Below are positions 59,152-64,000 of a stretch of DNA of 64,000 nucleotides, piece by piece. This DNA is from Kineosporiaceae bacterium. Its GTDB lineage: Bacteria > Actinomycetota > Actinomycetes > Actinomycetales > Kineosporiaceae. Position 1 is the stretch's first letter. Each line of letters begins with the position of its first letter. The stretch lies in assembly GCA_016713225.1 (NCBI GenBank), contig JADJPO010000005.1, positions 186,001 to 250,000 of the forward strand. Reading direction: 5' to 3'. The translations under genes and the position numbers were made by a program. A model generated the notes under the pieces. It was not told the origin of the DNA. It did no database searches and worked only from the letters and a program-made list of their open reading frames with translations.

Positions 59152-60396
59152 ATGTCGAACCCGACCACCGCCACCATCGACCTCGAAGCTGCCCAGAAGT
59201 ACTTGGCGCAGTACGGATATCTCGCCACGCCGACCAATGGGGTCAACGGGGCACTGCCCCAGGCCACCTCTCGCGTCATCGACACCCGTCCCACCTTCAC
59301 CGCCGGCAATCTGGACGACGGCACCGTCGCCGCGCTGCGCCGGTTCCAGCAGATGGCGCACGTTCCCGTCACCGGAGAACTGGACGCTGCCACCGCCGAG
59401 GCGATGGCTCGGCCACGCTGTGGCAACAGCGACATCGTCGGCTTCGTCGCCTCCGGTGGGCGTTGGCAGAACCGCAACCTGACCTACGCCTTCGCCGAAC
59501 TGACCACCGATGTGAACGCCGCACAGATCCGCCAGGCCGTGCACCAGGCGTTCAGCACCTGGGCCGGGTGGACCGGCCTGAGCTTCCGGGAGGGGCCGGC
59601 GGCCTCGGCCGAGATCATCCTGCGCTTCGTGGCGGGTGACCACGGCGACGGGTTCCCGTTCGATGGTGGCAGTGGCGTTCTGGCGCATGCGTTCTTCCCC
59701 GGGGTGCCACCAGCGGCGCCGACGGCGATCCAGGGTGACACCCACTTCGACGACGCCGAGACCTGGACCATCGCCGTGCCGCCCGGGGCCAGCCAGTTCG
59801 ATCTGACCACGGTGGCCATTCACGAGTTCGGTCACGCGCTCGGGCTGCAGCACTCGCCCGTGGCCGGTGCGGTGATGGAGGCCTTCTACGGCGGACCACG
59901 CCGCGTGTTGCACAGTGACGACGTCAATGGCATCACCAGCGTCTACGGCGGCTACACCATCGCCGAGGCGTCGTGGGTGCACGGCACCTCGGTGCAGGTC
60001 GAGGTGCCCGATGGACTCGAGCTGGTGCGGCGGATGGGGTTCTTCACCCGGATCGTCGGCAAGCCGAACACCACCAACTGGCTGCACTTCGCGATCCCGA
60101 CACCCGTCATCCAGAACGGCACCCGGCGCACCTTCGGGCCGTGCATGCTCCGCTTCGCCACCGGTGGGCCGGCCGCGATGGTGCGTGACGTGCACCTGTA
60201 CGACGGCGAGGTGCGGGTTGTTGCGCACGACGGCGTGAACCTGTCCGGCTCGCAGCCGTTCACCCGGTTCGGCGTGGCGCACGCGCCGAAGATCCTGTGG
60301 GGGATCGGCATCTCGATCGGGGTCAGCTTCGGCGCCGGCAGCGCGGCGGCCCGCACCATCGACCTGATCTCGGCCGGGTGCGACGTCCAGCCGTGA
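59152..60396 (+). CDS. Matrixin-type metallopeptidase with peptidoglycan-binding prodomain and cysteine switch
   Basis: A 414-aa protein. Residues ~5-85 form a peptidoglycan-binding-like helical prodomain (LEAAQKYLAQYGYLA, DGTVAALRRFQQMAHVPVTGELDAATAEAM) ending in ARPRCGNSD, which equals the cysteine switch PRCGxxD of vertebrate and plant MMP propeptides. The catalytic domain (~95-270) has TYAFAELTTDVN, ADGDFPFDGGSG-like calcium sites near HGDGFPFDGG, and the zinc motif TVAIHEFGHALGLQHSPVAGAVM with the Met-turn. The last ~145 residues are a beta-rich unknown domain. No signal peptide is evident from ATG 59152, so export is unclear. A start at 59113 adds 13 residues without a signal. Confidence 0.9.
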   Translation: MSNPTTATIDLEAAQKYLAQYGYLATPTNGVNGALPQATSRVIDTRPTFTAGNLDDGTVAALRRFQQMAHVPVTGELDAATAEAMARPRCGNSDIVGFVASGGRWQNRNLTYAFAELTTDVNAAQIRQAVHQAFSTWAGWTGLSFREGPAASAEIILRFVAGDHGDGFPFDGGSGVLAHAFFPGVPPAAPTAIQGDTHFDDAETWTIAVPPGASQFDLTTVAIHEFGHALGLQHSPVAGAVMEAFYGGPRRVLHSDDVNGITSVYGGYTIAEASWVHGTSVQVEVPDGLELVRRMGFFTRIVGKPNTTNWLHFAIPTPVIQNGTRRTFGPCMLRFATGGPAAMVRDVHLYDGEVRVVAHDGVNLSGSQPFTRFGVAHAPKILWGIGISIGVSFGAGSAAARTIDLISAGCDVQP

Positions 60397-60477
60397 TCGC
60401 CCGGTGATCGCCGTGTCATCCCCTTCCCCTTGACCCGCCCCCTTCCCCTTGACTCGCCCCCGGGCGACCCATCCCGT

Positions 60478-60549
60478 CCATGATCACCGTTTGATCGCGG
60501 TTTCCCACCGCTGAACCGGAGCGAACTGCGATCTAACGGTGATCATGGG
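60478..60549. repeat. Imperfect inverted repeat between convergent genes (CATGATCACCGTT arms)
   Basis: The left arm (60479) CATGATCACCGTTTGATCGC and the right arm, its reverse complement with three mismatches and ending at 60548, enclose about 25 bp with a smaller CGGTTT.. hairpin. It lies between the convergent matrixin and yaaA genes, like the elements at 37.1 and 54.0 kb. Confidence 0.88.
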
Positions 60550-60552
60550 CGG

Positions 60553-60655
60553 GTGGTGGTCGGGGTCGGGGTCGGGGGTTGGGTCGAGGTCGAGGTCGAG
60601 GTCGGGCTCGGGTCGGGTGTGGTGGCCAAGGTCGGGTCGGGGTCGGGCCGTTGTC
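60553..60655 (+). repeat. G-rich hexamer-type low-complexity stretch (GGTCGG/GGTCGA)
   Basis: About 100 bp composed mostly of GGTCGG, GGTCGA and GGGTCG units, with several GGGG runs near its start. It lies between the inverted repeat at 60478 and the 3' end of yaaA (60668), and adjoins a CCCCTTGAC direct repeat on the other side (60425-60460). It could form G-quadruplex DNA or be slippage-derived. No gene is visible here. Confidence 0.75.
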
Positions 60656-60667
60656 CGGGCGGGCGGC

Positions 60668-61444
60668 TCAGTGGGCCAGGACGTCCAGCGACCAGCCACG
60701 CCCCGGACGGGTCGGCGCCACCGGCTCGACGTCCCAGCGTTCGCCCAGGGCGGCGGCCAGGTCGGGCACGGTGCGGGCCTCGATTCCGTGCACCAGGATG
60801 TCGCGGGCGATGAGTCCCCGGGTGTGCTTGGCCAGATGGCTCACCACGGTGCGTCCCTGCGGTCCGTCGCGCCAGACCCGCACCGCCGCAGTCCGTTCCG
60901 CGGCCTCGCCGCGCGGCGTCCAGGCCTTGGCGTACGCCTCGGAGCGGCAGTCGAGGATCACCCCGCTGCTCGCCGCCACGGCGTCCAGTACCGGCCCGAG
61001 GTGGGGTTGCCATGCGGTGTGCAGCGGCCCGAGCCCCGGCATGCGGACGTTCATCGACAACCGGTACGGCGGCACGGCGTCCGCGGGTCGCAACGCACCC
61101 CACAGCGCCGAGATCACCAGCAGCCGGGACGCCGCGCGCCGCTTGGCGCCGACCGGCAGTGAGGCCCAGTCGAGGGCCGCGTAGAGCACCCCGGTGTACA
61201 GCGTGGACGCCGCCCGCGCCGGCACCTCGCTCAGCCGGGTGTTGCGCTGCACCTCCTCGGCCAGCGAGGCACCCACCCCGAGGACGGCGAGCGCGTCGTC
61301 CCGCGCGCTGATCGTCGCCAACCGCTCGAGCATCGCCGCGCGGGCCGTCGTCAGCTCGGGGAAGGACAACGAGGCCAACTCGACCGGCCGACCGCGGCGC
61401 GCGGGGGCGGCCTTGCCCTCGGAAGGCGGCAAGAGAATCAGCAC
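60668..61444 (-). CDS. yaaA: Peroxide stress protein YaaA
   Basis: A 258-aa DNA-binding-fold protein (MLILLPPSEGKAAP is the conserved N-terminus). Other family marks are YTGVLYAALDW, LLVISALWGALRPADAVPPYRLSMN and ILDCRSEAYAKAW, and a Lys/His-rich SHLAKHTRGLIAR. In E. coli YaaA lowers free iron during hydrogen peroxide stress. The length and all motifs are normal and the frame is intact. The gene stands alone. Confidence 0.93.
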   Translation of the reverse strand: MLILLPPSEGKAAPARRGRPVELASLSFPELTTARAAMLERLATISARDDALAVLGVGASLAEEVQRNTRLSEVPARAASTLYTGVLYAALDWASLPVGAKRRAASRLLVISALWGALRPADAVPPYRLSMNVRMPGLGPLHTAWQPHLGPVLDAVAASSGVILDCRSEAYAKAWTPRGEAAERTAAVRVWRDGPQGRTVVSHLAKHTRGLIARDILVHGIEARTVPDLAAALGERWDVEPVAPTRPGRGWSLDVLAH

Positions 61445-61524
61445 GAGTGCTGAGGGTAGGCCCTACATCCCCGCGCCGCCGCAGTCGCCATGAGCGAGGA
61501 TGGCCGCGGAGGTGGGGTGCACCC

Positions 61525-62013
61525 ATGGATGTCAGCGAGACGCTACTGCCCGGAGTGGGGATCAAGTACGAGTTCACCACGCGCACCGGGACCCGAGTGG
61601 GGATGGTCGCCCGGCGGGACGGGCGGATCGACCTCATGGTCTACGGTCCGGACGATGCGGACGCCTGCACCAACCTCATGACCCTGACGGCGGCCGAGGC
61701 CGAGACTCTGGCCGAGCTGCTCGGCGGCCCACGGATCGCGGCGAGATTCGCCGACCTGACCCGTGAGATCCCTGGTCTGAGCGCCGCCGAGGTCGTGGTG
61801 CGCGCCGGCTCACGGTTCGACGGTCGACTGCTGGGCGAGACGCGTGCCCGGACCCTGACGGGTGCCTCGATCGTCGCGTTGGTGCGCGGTTCGTCGGTGC
61901 TCGCCTCGCCAGGGCCGGACGAGCGGCTGGGCGGAGGCGACGTCCTCGTCGTCGTCGGCACCGATGACGGCATCGCCGGGGTGCGCGAGATCCTCGCCCG
62001 CCCTGCGCCCTGA
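61525..62013 (+). CDS. KhtT-like regulatory subunit of a cation/proton antiporter (RCK_C domain)
   Basis: A 162-aa cytoplasmic protein. The N-terminal part (MDVSETLLPGVGIKYEFTTRTGTRVGMVARRDGRIDLMVYGPDD) matches the KhtT/YhaT N-domain. Residues ~85-160 form a TrkA-C/RCK_C domain (LSAAEVVVRAGSRFDGRLLGETRARTLTGASIVALVRG, LGGGDVLVVVGTDDGIAGV), which senses a ligand such as cyclic-di-AMP or pH. The gene is followed by an antiporter gene 17 bp on. In Bacillus KhtT regulates KhtU. Confidence 0.89.
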   Translation: MDVSETLLPGVGIKYEFTTRTGTRVGMVARRDGRIDLMVYGPDDADACTNLMTLTAAEAETLAELLGGPRIAARFADLTREIPGLSAAEVVVRAGSRFDGRLLGETRARTLTGASIVALVRGSSVLASPGPDERLGGGDVLVVVGTDDGIAGVREILARPAP

Positions 62014-62029
62014 TCGGCGGCGTCGGCTG

Positions 62030-63220
62030 ATGCACGTCGACCCGGCGTTCTTCGTCGAGATCGGGATCCTGCTGCTCATCCTCGGAGCGGCCGGTGCGCT
62101 GGCATGGCGCATCGGGCTGTCCCCGGTGCCGCTGTTCCTCCTCGCCGGTCTGGCTGTGGGTGAAGGTGGCCTGTTCCCCGCGCCCTCGGCCGCCGAGTTC
62201 CTGGAGTTCTCCGCGGGGATCGGCGTCGTCCTGTTGATGCTCACCCTGGGGCTGGAGTTCTCCTCTGCGGAGTTCGCCCAGTCGGTGCGTCGGCACGCAC
62301 CGAGCGGGGTGGTCGATCTGGTGCTCAACGCGACTCCCGGAGCGCTGACCGGAATCCTGCTGGGACTGCCGCTCGCGGGGACGGTGGCCCTGGCCGGCAT
62401 CACCTGGATCTCCTCCTCGGGCATCGTGGCTCGATCCTTGGTCGACTTGGGCCGGCTCGGCTTTCGCGAGACCCCCTCGGTGTTGTCGGTGCTCGTGCTC
62501 GAGGACATCGCCATGGCGGTCTACCTGCCGATCCTGGCGGTGCTGCTGGTCGGTGGCAGTGCGACGTCCGGAGCCCTCGGGGTGGGCATCTCGCTGGTGT
62601 CGGTGGTCACGATCCTGGTGCTCTCACGCCGAGCCGGCCCCCACCTCGAGCGGCTGCTCACGCACGACTCCGACGAACAGGTCATGCTGCGCACGCTGGG
62701 GCTCACCCTGGTGGTCGCCGGGCTGGCCGAGCGGGTGGGCATCTCCGCGGCGGTCGGCGCCTTCCTGGTGGGCATGGCGATTCCGACGGCAACCGCTGAG
62801 GCAGCCCGCCGGGTGCTCGACCCGTTGCGCGACCTCTTCGCGGCGGCGTTCTTCCTGTCGTTCGGCTACACCACCGACCCCGCCGACCTGCCAGGCGTGC
62901 TGCTCGTGGCGCTCGCGCTGGCCGTGGTGACGGCGCTGACCAAGATCATGACTGGTTGGTATGCCGCCGGGCGTGACGGTGTCGGACCGCGTGGACGGTG
63001 GCGGGCCGGCCTGATCCTGGTGGCCCGGGGTGAGTTCTCGCTGGTCATCGCCGGGCTCGCCGCCACGGCTGGGATTCCCGAGGTCGGTCGATTGGCTGCC
63101 GCTTATGTGCTCATCCTCGCGGTGAGCGGCCCGGTCCTGGCGCGGCTGTCCGGTCAGCGGCGCGATGCCCCGCGGCCTGCCAGAGCCCCCCAACTGGCCC
63201 AGGGCACCGCTCAGGCGTGA
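62030..63220 (+). CDS. CPA2-family cation/proton antiporter (KhtU/KefB-like)
   Basis: A 396-aa membrane protein with about 12 helices: MHVDPAFFVEIGILLLILGAAGALAWRIGLSPVPLFLLAGLAVGEGG, LEFSAGIGVVLLMLTLGLEFSS (family motif GLEF), WISSSGIVARSLVDLGRLG, VLVLEDIAMAVYLPIL (buried acidic pair) and ILVARGEFSLVIAGL. It lacks a cytoplasmic RCK domain of its own; the upstream 61525 gene supplies it. With that subunit it likely exports K+ in exchange for H+. The start codon ATG 62030 is chosen; a longer frame upstream overlaps the previous gene. Confidence 0.92.
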   Translation: MHVDPAFFVEIGILLLILGAAGALAWRIGLSPVPLFLLAGLAVGEGGLFPAPSAAEFLEFSAGIGVVLLMLTLGLEFSSAEFAQSVRRHAPSGVVDLVLNATPGALTGILLGLPLAGTVALAGITWISSSGIVARSLVDLGRLGFRETPSVLSVLVLEDIAMAVYLPILAVLLVGGSATSGALGVGISLVSVVTILVLSRRAGPHLERLLTHDSDEQVMLRTLGLTLVVAGLAERVGISAAVGAFLVGMAIPTATAEAARRVLDPLRDLFAAAFFLSFGYTTDPADLPGVLLVALALAVVTALTKIMTGWYAAGRDGVGPRGRWRAGLILVARGEFSLVIAGLAATAGIPEVGRLAAAYVLILAVSGPVLARLSGQRRDAPRPARAPQLAQGTAQA

Positions 63221-63241
63221 GCCGCCGCGTAGGGTGCCGCC

Positions 63242-64000
63242 ATGGTTCGGCGTACCGTGCGGCTCACCGGGCGCGAGGCATCGGTGGCTCACCTGGCCGC
63301 CGGCTTCGCGCGGATTCGGCACGAGCTCGAGATCCCCGAGGAATTCCCACCCGACGTGCTCGCCGCGGCGACGCTGGCCAGCGCGCAGGTGGCCGGCGAT
63401 GCCGGCGATTCGTGGGCCGACCTGCGTGACCTCGAGTTCGTCACGGTCGATCCACCCGGCTCCACCGACCTCGACCAGGCGATGGCGCTGCGGCGACGGC
63501 CCGGTTCGAACGGCGGCTACCAGGTCGACTATGCGATCGCCGACGTGCCCGCGTTCGTGGCGCCGTCCTCGCTGATCGACCGGACGGCGCGCTCGCGCGG
63601 GCAGACGCTCTACGCCCCCGACCGGCGGATCCCGCTGCACCCGCCGGTGCTCAGCGAGAATGCCGCCAGCCTGTTGCCGGGGGAGGATCGGCCGGCGTTC
63701 GTGTGGCGGTTCGAGCTGTCCGCCACCGGCGAGCTGCTCGGCATCGACCTGGTGCGCGCCCTGGTACGCAGCCGGGCCAGGCTCGACTACGCCCAGGTGC
63801 AGCAGGCCGCCGATGCTCACCCCGGTGTGGTGGACGACCATGCCGAGCTGTTGGTTCGTCAAGCGGTGCTGTTGCGTGAGATCGGCTTGGCGAGAATGGG
63901 CTTGGAGCGCCTCCGCGGCGGCGCCAGCCTGCCGTTGCCGGAACAGCAGGTGGACGCCGTGGACGGTCACTACCGCCTGGTGTTGCGCCCCGCGTTGGCC
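63242..64000 (+). CDS. RNB-domain ribonuclease (N-terminal part, cut by window end)
   Basis: The first 253 residues of an RNase II/R-type exoribonuclease. EFVTVDPPGSTDLDQAMALRR contains the catalytic Asp cluster. VDYAIADVPAFVAPSSLIDRTARSRGQTLYAPDRRIPLHPPVLSENAASLLPGEDRPAFVWRFEL is the standard RNB core. No cold-shock domain precedes it, since the RNB domain begins near residue 55, so it is a short RNB protein as found in many actinobacteria. It degrades RNA 3' to 5'. It follows the antiporter gene by 21 bp. Confidence 0.93.
   Translation, partial: MVRRTVRLTGREASVAHLAAGFARIRHELEIPEEFPPDVLAAATLASAQVAGDAGDSWADLRDLEFVTVDPPGSTDLDQAMALRRRPGSNGGYQVDYAIADVPAFVAPSSLIDRTARSRGQTLYAPDRRIPLHPPVLSENAASLLPGEDRPAFVWRFELSATGELLGIDLVRALVRSRARLDYAQVQQAADAHPGVVDDHAELLVRQAVLLREIGLARMGLERLRGGASLPLPEQQVDAVDGHYRLVLRPALA

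Noticed and set aside
57565..60282. A 905-aa fusion of decarboxylase with an N-terminal domain
   Set aside because: The N-terminal half is antisense to the matrixin gene. The decarboxylase family start is the ATG at 59031.

Overview
The window is a 64 kb stretch of a high-GC actinobacterial chromosome (Actinomycetota). GTG starts are frequent, genes are tightly packed with 4-14 nt overlaps, and there are lineage markers. These are a mycothiol-dependent formaldehyde dehydrogenase, a TIGR03083/DinB-type mycothiol-related protein, DUF3145, DUF3052 beside aceE, a FasR-type regulator heading the fabD-fabH-acpP-fabF operon, a Pls/PosA-type NRPS-like protein and a dimeric GlyRS. The genus cannot be named from the sequence alone. 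No prophage, insertion sequence, CRISPR array or rRNA operon is visible. Three tRNAs are present (Asn, a CAU-anticodon tRNA, Val).

Layout. 0-3 kb: zinc-uptake operon znuA-znuC-znuB-zur on the minus strand, with a perfect Zur-type palindrome over the znuA start. 3-5.5 kb: a small monooxygenase-like protein, glyS and a lipoprotein. 5.4-7.7 kb: a minus-strand cassette of a TIGR04222 membrane protein with a Gly/Cys tail, a DUF692 (MNIO) iron oxidase and a small partner protein. This is the best candidate for an under-described modification system. 7.8-10.5 kb: M1 metallopeptidase and a DUF4143-type ATPase preceded by four 23-bp tandem repeats. 10.5-13.9 kb: two membrane-anchored dynamin-like GTPases. 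13.9-17.7 kb: Pls-type NRPS-like protein. 17.8-23.5 kb: dusB, dgt, a HAD gene, dnaG and an unknown gene. 23.5-29.7 kb: alpha/beta hydrolase, tRNA-Asn, malic enzyme, then two related kinase loci (APH plus an M23 stub, and an APH-aminotransferase fusion). 29.7-36.3 kb: PIG-L deacetylase, pirin, MerR/NAD(P)-binding divergent pair, tRNA, a secreted protein, MBL hydrolase, mscR and an unknown gene. 36.6-47.7 kb: DUF3145, the fatty-acid synthesis operon (fasR, fabD, fabH, acpP, fabF), ppk2, a helical protein, aceE and DUF3052, which together cover acetyl-CoA supply and fatty-acid synthesis. 47.8-64 kb: tRNA-Val, NIF3-like, zinc-ribbon coiled-coil protein, gabT, a sulfur pair (rhodanese, metZ), a membrane protein, hydrolase, DUF2089 module, aromatic amino-acid decarboxylase, a matrixin-type metallopeptidase with a cysteine switch, yaaA, a KhtT/KhtU-like antiporter pair and the start of an RNB ribonuclease.

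Data quality matters for reading this annotation. Genes between about 12.5 and 44.7 kb, and above all 13.9-36.3 kb, carry many frameshifts, including essential housekeeping genes (dnaG, dusB, aceE, fabF). In the cases examined, restoring one or two bases re-creates conserved residues. This points to deletion-type sequencing or assembly errors rather than true pseudogenes. Those genes are listed as single CDSs over their inferred full extent. From 47 kb onward, and in most of the first 12 kb, reading frames are intact.

Four convergent or intergenic junctions carry long imperfect inverted repeats of similar architecture (27.2, 37.1, 54.0 and 60.5 kb), three of them containing the word CATGATCAC. 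Two shorter perfect palindromes (29.7 and 44.2 kb) look like ordinary bidirectional terminators. There is no gene-free stretch longer than 300 bases.
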